Assembly (NCBI RefSeq): GCF_900200035.1
Contig: NZ_FZTC01000021.1
Coordinates: 47,890 to 111,889, forward strand
Source of the DNA: Klebsiella grimontii
Lineage (GTDB): Bacteria > Pseudomonadota > Gammaproteobacteria > Enterobacterales > Enterobacteriaceae
Direction: 5' to 3'
DNA: 64,000 nt
How positions within the stretch are numbered: the first letter of the stretch is position 1; the number at the start of each line of letters is the position of its first letter. Below are positions 57,578 to 64,000 of this stretch, in pieces. The notes below the pieces were generated by a model. It saw only the letters and a list, made by a program, of their open reading frames with translations. It was not told where the DNA came from and made no database searches. The position numbers and the translations under genes are program-made.

Positions 57578-58159
57578 TCAATCCTTGTCGATTCGACTCG
57601 CTACCGCGCCCTGCTGGTCGCGATATTTCGCATCTTCGCGGCGGTTATAAGGACGCACCGCCGGGCCGGATAAGGGTTCAAAACTTAACGCGCCGATCAG
57701 CATCCCTGGACGCAGCGCCAGCGGCAGCTTACCCGAATTATAGAATTCCAGAACGATACAGCCGGACCAGCCCGGATCGATGCGGTGCGCGGTAACGTGC
57801 ACCATCAAGCCCAGACGCGCTAGCGAAGAACGGCCATCCAGCCAGCCGACGAGATCCGGCGGCAGGGTAACCGATTCAAAGGTCACCGCCAGCGCCAGCT
57901 CGCCCGGATGCAGGAAGAACGCCTCACCATCCGGCAGAACAATCTCTTCGCTCATCACCCGATCCAGCGCCGCGCTGACTTCCGCCTTCGGCCCGCTCAG
58001 GTCAATAAAGCCCGCCGTGTGCCCGCGGAAAGTCCGAAACTTATTCCCCAGCCGAACATCGACCGTCGCGCCATTAATGCGCTCAACGGGCGGGCGCGGA
58101 TTAATGGCCAGTCGCCCCTCATCCAACCAGGCTTCTATATCTCGGTCGCACAGACGCAT
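57578..58159 (-). CDS. dcd: dCTP deaminase
   Basis: Dcd deaminates dCTP to dUTP, the main source of dUMP for thymidylate synthesis in enterobacteria. It has 193 residues. The catalytic and binding segment is [20 protein letters not shown], followed by [20 protein letters not shown], with the conserved Glu in the latter. [19 protein letters not shown] lies before it. The gene is in the E. coli order asmA-dcd-udk, all on the same strand. Confidence 0.98.
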   Translation of the reverse strand: MRLCDRDIEAWLDEGRLAINPRPPVERINGATVDVRLGNKFRTFRGHTAGFIDLSGPKAEVSAALDRVMSEEIVLPDGEAFFLHPGELALAVTFESVTLPPDLVGWLDGRSSLARLGLMVHVTAHRIDPGWSGCIVLEFYNSGKLPLALRPGMLIGALSFEPLSGPAVRPYNRREDAKYRDQQGAVASRIDKD

Positions 58160-58249
58160 GAACGTTCTCCTTTAAGGCATTGCGCCCCTACGCCTTCCGG
58201 GGATAAGGGCAAATTGGCTTCTCTTTGCACGTTACACAATTCGTTCGTG

Positions 58250-58891
58250 TTATTCAAAGAACTGACTGATTTTGGCCTTCAGAATATCGATGGCGATACG
58301 GTTCTTACCGCCGCGAGGCACAATAATATCGGCATACTGCTTGGAAGGGTCGATAAACTGCAGGAACATCGGGCGCACCGTTTTCTGGTACTGCGCCATC
58401 ACTGAATCCATCGAACGTCCGCGCTCGTTGACGTCTCGCTTGATGCGGCGCATCAGGCAAATGTCCAGCGGGGTGTCGACAAAAATGGAGAAGCTGAGTT
58501 CGTTGCGCAGGCGAGCGTCGGTCAGCAGCAGAATCCCTTCAAGAATGATGACTTTCTTCGGTTCGATATGGATAGTTTCCGGCATACGGGTATGTTCAAC
58601 GTAGCTGTATACCGGCAACTCTATCGGCTGGCCGCTTCTCAGCATCTGCAGATGCTGAAACAGCAGACTATGATCCATGGAGCTTGGATGGTCATAGTTG
58701 GTTTTTACACGCTCTTCCATCGACAGATGACCTTGATCCTTGTAATAGCTGTCTTCCGGAATAACGCCGATATGTTCATCGCCGACCTGTTCACGTAATT
58801 CACGATATAGCGTACTGGCGATAAGGCTTTTGCCCGAAGCCGATGCGCCGGCGATGCCTATAATGACGCACTGATGAGACGTATCAGTCAT
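58250..58891 (-). CDS. udk: Uridine/cytidine kinase
   Basis: Udk phosphorylates uridine and cytidine with GTP or ATP in pyrimidine salvage. It has 213 residues from the ATG at 58891 ([15 protein letters not shown]), the E. coli length; the frame is open to 58957 but that is not family sequence. The P-loop is [24 protein letters not shown] and [10 protein letters not shown] belong to the nucleoside-binding site. EGILLLTD and [13 protein letters not shown] are the Walker B-like and lid segments. Gene order with dcd is conserved. Confidence 0.97.
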   Translation of the reverse strand: MTDTSHQCVIIGIAGASASGKSLIASTLYRELREQVGDEHIGVIPEDSYYKDQGHLSMEERVKTNYDHPSSMDHSLLFQHLQMLRSGQPIELPVYSYVEHTRMPETIHIEPKKVIILEGILLLTDARLRNELSFSIFVDTPLDICLMRRIKRDVNERGRSMDSVMAQYQKTVRPMFLQFIDPSKQYADIIVPRGGKNRIAIDILKAKISQFFE

Positions 58892-59005
58892 AAATTTTTG
58901 CGACCTGATTAACCTGGGAATGTAGGAAGGGTGGCGGTTGACCGCCAAACGCCGCAATTATAGGGATTTCAGCGCGTCGATACCAGTGCTAAGCGCCTCT
59001 CGGGT

Positions 59006-59857
59006 CTATTCCTCCTCCGGCGACCAGCCTTGCGTATACCAGATATGCAATAAAGCGTACGAGCGCCAGGGGTGCCAGCGGCTGGCGTAGCGCGCAATCC
59101 GGCTCGGCGTCATGCCGGGAAAACGCTGTTTAATCAGATAATCATCCGCCAGAAAGATATCCGGCGCCTGCCAGCCGCGCAGCGCGAAATAGTTCGCCGT
59201 CCAGCGGCCAATGCCGGGCAGCGTCTGCAGCTGCTTTATTCCAGCGTCGATATTATCCGGCGCCCGGAGGGGAAGTTCGCCGCTGATGGCCGCCCGCGCC
59301 AGGTGAATCAGCGCCTCCGCCCGCCGCAGGGGCATACCCAGCGCCTTCAGCGCCAGCGGATCGGCCTGCGCCAGCCGCTGCGCGCTCGGGAACAGATAAA
59401 AGCCCGGCGCATCGGTCAACGGTTCCCCGAAGGCAGCCACCACTTTCCCGGTCAGCTTTGCCGCCATGGCCACGCTCACCAGTTGGCCGAGCACCGCGCG
59501 TACCGCTTGTTCAAACGCATCCAGGGATCCCGGCAGGCGCAGCCCCGGCCTTGGCAGCGCGAGGTTTCCCAGCGTCAGGGCGATCCGCTGCGGGTCGCAG
59601 GACAAATCAAATAAGCGCGCAACCCGCGCCAGGCACTCTTCCGCGACCGGCTGTAGCCCGGCGGAAAGCGTCACCCGCATGCCCTGCGCGGCGTCATCCG
59701 GCGTCACCGCGATCAGCCCGGCGTGGCCATTGAGGGCAAAGCTGCGGCAGTAGCTGTTGTCGACAAAAGTTTCAATCCCCTGCACGGTACGCGCCTCAAG
59801 AAAATGAAACATCCATTGCCAGTCGTAGGGGGGATGCCAGGGTAGCAGCGTCATCAT
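59006..59857 (-). CDS. alkA: DNA-3-methyladenine glycosylase II
   Basis: AlkA removes alkylated bases such as 3-methyladenine from DNA in base excision repair. It has 283 residues. An N-terminal TBP-like domain (about 1-110, WHPPYDWQWMFHFLEARTV) is followed by the HhH-GPD domain. In the latter, QTLPGIGRWTANYFALRGW is the helix-hairpin-helix, and the catalytic Asp lies in DIFLADDYLIKQRFPG. In E. coli the gene is induced by Ada, but I saw no clear Ada site. It is divergent from yegD. The E. coli neighbour yegE is absent between udk and alkA. Confidence 0.96.
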   Translation of the reverse strand: MMTLLPWHPPYDWQWMFHFLEARTVQGIETFVDNSYCRSFALNGHAGLIAVTPDDAAQGMRVTLSAGLQPVAEECLARVARLFDLSCDPQRIALTLGNLALPRPGLRLPGSLDAFEQAVRAVLGQLVSVAMAAKLTGKVVAAFGEPLTDAPGFYLFPSAQRLAQADPLALKALGMPLRRAEALIHLARAAISGELPLRAPDNIDAGIKQLQTLPGIGRWTANYFALRGWQAPDIFLADDYLIKQRFPGMTPSRIARYASRWHPWRSYALLHIWYTQGWSPEEE

Positions 59858-59990
59858 TTCTCCTTTTTTAGCGCTTCAATCATAGCGGCTCTGCGCCGCG
59901 GGCGCCTTGCTTTTAAATTCCAGTTGTCGCAGTGCCGTCAATCCGCTAAAGTCGCCCCCCTTCTTCACCGGCATGGGGATTTTGCAGGCT

Positions 59991-61343
59991 ATGTTTATTG
60001 GTTTTGACTACGGTACCGCTAACTGTTCGGTGGCGGTAATGCGCGAGAATACGCCGCAGCTGTTGACGCTGGAAAACGGCAGTTCACTGCTACCATCCAT
60101 GCTTTGCGCGCCGACCCGCGAAGCGGTCAGCGAGTGGCTCTACCGCCATCACGATGTCCCGCCCAACGGGGATGAAAACCAGGCGCTGCTGCGTCGCGCC
60201 ATTAGCTTCAACCGCGAGGAAGATATCGACGTACTCGGCAACAGCGTGCAGTTTGGTCTCGCTTCGCTGCATCAATACGTTGAAGATCCAGAAGAAGTCT
60301 ACTTCGTGAAGTCGCCGAAATCCTTTCTCGGCGCCAGCGGGCTCAAGCCGCAGCAGGTGGCGCTGTTTGAAGACTTAGTGTGCGCCATGATGCTGCATAT
60401 CAAACTCCAGGCGCAAACGCAGCTGCCAGAAACCATCGACCAGGCGGTTATCGGCCGGCCGATTAACTTCCAGGGACTGGGCGGCGATGACGCCAACGCC
60501 CAGGCGCAGGGCATTCTCGAACGTGCGGCAAAGCGCGCGGGCTTCCGCGACGTGGTGTTTCAGTTTGAACCGGTCGCCGCCGGTCTGGATTTCGAAGCGA
60601 CGCTGAGCGAGGAAAAACGCGTGCTGGTCGTCGATATCGGCGGCGGTACCACCGACTGTTCACTGCTATTGATGGGGCCGCAGTGGCGGGAAAAAGCCGA
60701 TCGCCAGCAAAGCCTGCTTGGCCACAGCGGCTGCCGGGTCGGCGGTAACGACCTTGATATCGCCCTGGCCTTTAAATGCCTGATGCCGCTGCTGGGTATG
60801 GGCGGCGATACCGAAAAAGGCATCGCGCTGCCGATTCTGCCGTGGTGGAATGCGGTGGCGATTAACGACGTCCCGGCGCAAACCGATTTTTACAGCGCCG
60901 CCAACGGTCGCCTGCTTAACGATTTGCTGCGCAGCGCCCGCGATAGCGAAAAAGTCGCGCTGCTGCTGAAGGTCTGGCGTCAGCGTCTGAGCTATCGCCT
61001 GGTGCGGAGCGCGGAAGAGAGCAAAATCGCCCTGTCCGCGCAGCCGAGCGTCACCGCCGGGCTGCCGTTTATCAGCGACGAGCTGGCGACAGCCATCAGC
61101 CAGCAGGGTCTGGAAGCGGCGCTGGATCAGCCGCTGGCCCGCATCATGGAGCAGGTTCAGCTGGCGCTGGATAACAGCAATGACAAGCCGGATGTGATTT
61201 ACCTGACCGGCGGCAGCGCTCGCTCGCCGTTGATCAAAAAAGCGCTGGCGGCACACCTGCCGGGCATTCCGGTGGCCGGCGGCGATGATTTTGGCTCGGT
61301 CACCGCCGGGCTGGCCCGCTGGGCGCAGGTGGTGTTTCGTTAA
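59991..61343 (+). CDS. yegD: YegD, Hsp70-like putative chaperone
   Basis: This Hsp70/actin-fold ATPase has 450 residues from the ATG at 59991 (MFIGFDYGTANCSVAVM), which matches the E. coli protein. The open frame starts at 59907, but the extra 28 residues are not conserved. Phosphate-binding motifs are FDYGTANCSVAV and VVDIGGGTTDCSLLL, with the adenosine motif LTGGSARSPLIKKAL near the C-terminus. It lacks the DnaK substrate-binding domain, so client handling is unclear. The function is unknown. Confidence 0.94.
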   Translation: MFIGFDYGTANCSVAVMRENTPQLLTLENGSSLLPSMLCAPTREAVSEWLYRHHDVPPNGDENQALLRRAISFNREEDIDVLGNSVQFGLASLHQYVEDPEEVYFVKSPKSFLGASGLKPQQVALFEDLVCAMMLHIKLQAQTQLPETIDQAVIGRPINFQGLGGDDANAQAQGILERAAKRAGFRDVVFQFEPVAAGLDFEATLSEEKRVLVVDIGGGTTDCSLLLMGPQWREKADRQQSLLGHSGCRVGGNDLDIALAFKCLMPLLGMGGDTEKGIALPILPWWNAVAINDVPAQTDFYSAANGRLLNDLLRSARDSEKVALLLKVWRQRLSYRLVRSAEESKIALSAQPSVTAGLPFISDELATAISQQGLEAALDQPLARIMEQVQLALDNSNDKPDVIYLTGGSARSPLIKKALAAHLPGIPVAGGDDFGSVTAGLARWAQVVFR

Positions 61344-61359
61344 TCACACGGTACGATCC

Positions 61360-61437
61360 CGGATTGCGGCTGACGCCTTATCCGGGCTACCGACCAGGGT
61401 TTGGTAGGCCGGGCAAGGCGACAGCCGCCGCCCGGCA
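61360..61437. repeat. REP/BIME elements between yegD and the citrate synthase paralogue
   Basis: A REP unit (about 61360-61390, GCGGCTGACGCCTTATCCGG) and an inverted partner (about 61404-61437, GTAGGCCGGGCAAGGCGACA and following bases) make a BIME between convergent gene ends. Confidence 0.85.
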
Positions 61438-61470
61438 ACAATACGAACACAATATCAAAACCGCGCTCTG

Positions 61471-62757
61471 TTATTTCCCTTCACGCCGTGAAACGTAATC
61501 CCGCCGCTGTTCGCCGGTATAAATCTGCCGCGGACGATAAATCGTCAGCGGCGCTTCGTGCATTTCGTTCCAGTGCGCCACCCAGCCAAGCGTTCTGCCC
61601 ACGGCGGTAATCACCACAAACATCGATGAAGGCAGCCCCATCGCCTTGAGGATCACCGCAGTATAGAAATCCACGCTCGGCGACAGGCCATTTTCAACAA
61701 AGTACGGGTCGGTGAGCGCCACCTCTTCGAGGGCCATCGCCACCTGCAACGGCATGTCGGACATCCCCAGCTCTTCCAGTACCCGATGACAGGTCTCGCG
61801 CAAAATGGCGGCGCGCGGGTCAAGATGACGGTAGCGAGAGTTACCGAATCCCAGACGACGGAACGTCTGCGGGTCGCGTTTCGCTTTGCTCAGGAACGCC
61901 GGAATTTGATCGACGGTGTTGATCTCCTCCAGCATCCGCATACTGGCTTCGTTCGCCCCACCGTGGGCCGGTCCCCACAGAGACGCGAGCCCGGCGGCGA
62001 CGCAGGCAAAGAGATTCGCCCCGGAGGAGCCCGCCGCCCGGACGGTGGTCGTCGATGCGCACTGGCCATGGTCGGCGTGCAGCACCAGGATCTGGTTCAT
62101 CGCCTGCTCAATCACCGGATTCAGCTGATACTGTTCCGCCGGAATAGCAAACAGCATATGCAGGAAATTCCCCGCATAGGAAAGATCGTTGCGCGGATAC
62201 TGCGCCGGTTGCTCAATTGAAAACTTATAGCTCATCGCCGCGAGCGTTGGCATTTTCGACAGCAGGCGGGTGGCGGCCAGCGCGCGGTGCTCAGGATTTT
62301 CAACGTCCAGCACATCGTGATAGAACGCCGCCAGGGTGCCTACCAGGGCGCACATTAAGGCCATCGGATGCGAGTCGCGACGAAAGCTGCTGCACATGCG
62401 GGCAATCTGCTCATGCACCAGGCTATGGCGGGTAATCGTGTTTTTGAAGTCCTGATAGCTGGCTTCGTCAGGCGCATCTCCGCGCAGCAGAATCCACGCC
62501 ACTTCCAGGAAGTCGCACTGGCGCGCCAGCTGATCGACCGGATAGCCGCGGTGCAGCAGAATGCTCTTTTCGGTATCGATCCACGAGATGGCCGACTTAC
62601 AGCCTGCGGTGTTAGCAAAGCCGGGGTCGAAACTGCATATCCCCGCGGAAGCCAGCGGACGAATATCCATGCCGAGGTAGCCCAGGATCCCCGAGACCGT
62701 ACTCAAAGGAATTGACTGTTGTTCATCCAAAGAAAGCGTTAGCGATTTCGTCGTCAT
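61471..62757 (-). CDS. Citrate synthase (GltA-type) paralogue with altered catalytic site
   Basis: This 428-residue protein aligns over its whole length with type II hexameric citrate synthases such as E. coli GltA (427). Preserved segments are YPRNDLSYAGNFLHMLF, HADHGQCASTTTVRAAGSSG, SLWGPAHGGANEA, DPYFVENGLSPSVDFYTAVI (holding the catalytic Asp) and RPRQIYTG. The motif that is MGFGHRVY in GltA reads LGFGNSRY here, so the catalytic His corresponding to E. coli His306 is Asn. The codons (GGTAACTCTCGC on the coding strand) are unambiguous. It may be a low-activity or altered-specificity enzyme, or regulatory. It sits alone between yegD and fdoI. The main gltA is expected elsewhere with sdhCDAB. 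Confidence 0.88.
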   Translation of the reverse strand: MTTKSLTLSLDEQQSIPLSTVSGILGYLGMDIRPLASAGICSFDPGFANTAGCKSAISWIDTEKSILLHRGYPVDQLARQCDFLEVAWILLRGDAPDEASYQDFKNTITRHSLVHEQIARMCSSFRRDSHPMALMCALVGTLAAFYHDVLDVENPEHRALAATRLLSKMPTLAAMSYKFSIEQPAQYPRNDLSYAGNFLHMLFAIPAEQYQLNPVIEQAMNQILVLHADHGQCASTTTVRAAGSSGANLFACVAAGLASLWGPAHGGANEASMRMLEEINTVDQIPAFLSKAKRDPQTFRRLGFGNSRYRHLDPRAAILRETCHRVLEELGMSDMPLQVAMALEEVALTDPYFVENGLSPSVDFYTAVILKAMGLPSSMFVVITAVGRTLGWVAHWNEMHEAPLTIYRPRQIYTGEQRRDYVSRREGK

Positions 62758-63037
62758 CCTGTCAGGTCCCCTTCCACAACGAGTGATGAATTAACCCGGG
62801 CGTTTCTCCAGGCGCAACGGCCAACATAACCAGAGTCGTCCGGCGATTCTTTGATATGGATAATCAAAACATTCATAAAACAGCGTTATTATCAGCGGTT
62901 TTATGTTGATTACCCTTTAATAATTACCGATAAAAATAGCGCGTAATCGCTTGTTCACCTTGCGGTTTACCTGCCATTACGCGCGCTCGCTACGATAATA
63001 TCCGCTGCATGGCAGCAAACTTATCGTATTTGTTTTA

Positions 63038-63667
63038 TCAATCCTTCGTCCGTTTCGCTTTCACTTCACGGTACCAGCGCGGATGATGCTTCTTCGCCCA
63101 GGTCTTCGTCACCCAGCCTTCCACCATCGCGGTAATGGTGCCCTTCACCCACAGCGCGGCGTAAATATGCACCATGATCACCACGATCAGCGCGACCGCC
63201 GAGAAGGAGTGCAGCATCAGCGCGACGCGGATAACCGGGATGGAGAACGCCGGCGCAAAGTACGGACGCCAGATAATCACCCCGCTCACCAGCAGCAGCA
63301 CCAGGAAGATAATCGCCGCCCAGAACACGCACTTCTGGCCGAAGTTATAGCGCCCGGTGTCGCCCACTTCCTCGTTGACCACAATCTTGCGAATGTTCTT
63401 CGCCCAGAAAATATCGTCCCGGTTGATCAGGTTATGGTGCCAGTAGCGGAAGAACATGATGATGAATGAGGCAAACATAATCACGCCCACGAACGGGTGC
63501 AGAATACGCGCCAGCTGCGGGGTGCCCATGATGTGCATCAGCCAGTTGAAGGACGGGAAGAAAAAGCCCAGCCCGCTCACCGCCGCCAGCACGAAGCAGA
63601 AGGCAGTGACCCAGTGGTTGATGCGTTCCGGCGCGGTGTAGCGCACGATGGTGTCACGTCTTTTCAT
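63038..63667 (-). CDS. fdoI: Formate dehydrogenase cytochrome b556 (gamma) subunit, FdoI-type
   Basis: The gamma subunit anchors respiratory formate dehydrogenase in the inner membrane and passes electrons from the beta subunit to quinone through two hemes b. It has 209 residues and four helices, with heme-ligand histidines in [25 protein letters not shown] and [11 protein letters not shown] or [10 protein letters not shown]. The sequence resembles E. coli FdoI ([19 protein letters not shown]) much more than FdnI. It overlaps fdoH by ATGA. In E. coli fdoGHI lies elsewhere (near fdhE), so the place beside yegD is notable. Confidence 0.92.
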   Translation of the reverse strand: MKRRDTIVRYTAPERINHWVTAFCFVLAAVSGLGFFFPSFNWLMHIMGTPQLARILHPFVGVIMFASFIIMFFRYWHHNLINRDDIFWAKNIRKIVVNEEVGDTGRYNFGQKCVFWAAIIFLVLLLVSGVIIWRPYFAPAFSIPVIRVALMLHSFSAVALIVVIMVHIYAALWVKGTITAMVEGWVTKTWAKKHHPRWYREVKAKRTKD

Positions 63668-64000
63668 TTGCGCACCTCGTCTTTCTCTTCATCCAGATTG
63701 TCCTCTTCCTCTTCCGCGCGGTTCGGACCAACGCCGACGTAGTGGAAGATGCTGGCGGCGAAAGTGGCCGCAAAGCCGACCGCCGCGAGAGGCTTCCAGA
63801 TCCCTTTCCAGAACTTAACCGTGGCGCTGATTTCCGGGTTCTCCGGCAGGCCGTGGTACAGGTTCGGCTTGTCGGCGTGGTGCAGCACGTACATCACGTG
63901 CGTGCCGCCAACGCCGGCCGGATCGTACAGCCCCGCGTTGTCGTAACCGCGGGTTTTCAGCTCGGCGACGCGCTCGCCAGCCAGCGTTTTCATCTCCTCT
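63664..64000 (-). CDS. fdoH: Formate dehydrogenase iron-sulfur (beta) subunit, C-terminal part
   Basis: Only the last about 112 residues are in the window, and the frame is open to base 64000. They read [20 protein letters not shown], then a single membrane helix ([20 protein letters not shown]), then an acidic tail, as in E. coli FdoH. The [4Fe-4S] ferredoxin domains that carry electrons from the selenoprotein alpha subunit lie beyond the window. The catalytic fdoG should follow further upstream. Confidence 0.92.
   Translation of the reverse strand, partial: EEMKTLAGERVAELKTRGYDNAGLYDPAGVGGTHVMYVLHHADKPNLYHGLPENPEISATVKFWKGIWKPLAAVGFAATFAASIFHYVGVGPNRAEEEEDNLDEEKDEVRK

Overview
The window is an enterobacterial chromosome segment, almost certainly from a nitrogen-fixing Klebsiella (K. 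variicola or a relative, the K. oxytoca group, or a nif+ member of the K. pneumoniae complex). The evidence is the end of a nif cluster next to the his operon, a Klebsiella O1/O2-type O-antigen operon, a full Klebsiella capsule (K) locus from galF to ugd, and housekeeping genes in E. coli-like order. Species cannot be fixed from this window alone.

Layout. 1-4.7 kb: the 3' part of nifL, then nifA, nifB and nifQ. nifBQ has its own sigma-54 promoter and NifA site. 4.7-8.2 kb: plaP, yeeY and yeeZ, in the E. coli order leading to his. 8.3-15.6 kb: the complete histidine operon hisLGDCBHAFI with its attenuator. 15.6-24.1 kb: the O-antigen operon on the minus strand (wzm-wzt-wbbM-glf-wbbN-wbbO plus a terminal glycosyltransferase), preceded by a JUMPstart/ops element. 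25-26 kb: uge. 26.1-27.2 kb: mostly non-coding, with one small predicted membrane protein gene. 27.2-52.9 kb: the capsule locus on the minus strand. In transcription order it is galF, a PAP2-type phosphatase gene, wzi-wza-wzb-wzc, wbaP, three GT4 glycosyltransferases, wzy, a Tat-exported beta-helix protein, a wzxC-like flippase gene, a pyruvyltransferase gene, a GT2 gene, gnd, manC, manB and ugd. 53.9-64 kb: yegH, asmA, dcd, udk, alkA, yegD, an unusual citrate synthase paralogue, and fdoI with the end of fdoH.

How the genes work together. NifL restrains NifA, NifA with sigma-54 RNA polymerase drives nifBQ, and NifB/NifQ serve FeMo-cofactor synthesis. WbbM/N/O with Glf make a galactose (galactan I-type) O chain that Wzm/Wzt export. 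The capsule is a Wzx/Wzy-type polymer started by WbaP. Its precursors come from GalF, Ugd, Uge and ManB/ManC, and it is exported through Wza/Wzc and anchored by Wzi. Both polysaccharide operons carry ops elements (RfaH antitermination). RcsAB-like boxes lie before galF and the phosphatase gene, with a weaker match before wzi.

The polysaccharide islands are visibly AT-rich against GC-rich flanks, as expected of exchanged loci. I saw no tRNA, rRNA, CRISPR array or intact insertion sequence. The least ordinary items are the citrate synthase paralogue whose usual catalytic histidine is an asparagine, the WcaM-like Tat/beta-helix protein inside the capsule locus, the fdo-type formate dehydrogenase genes beside yegD, and the dual RfaH/Rcs regulatory sites. 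I did not find a clearly new multi-gene system.
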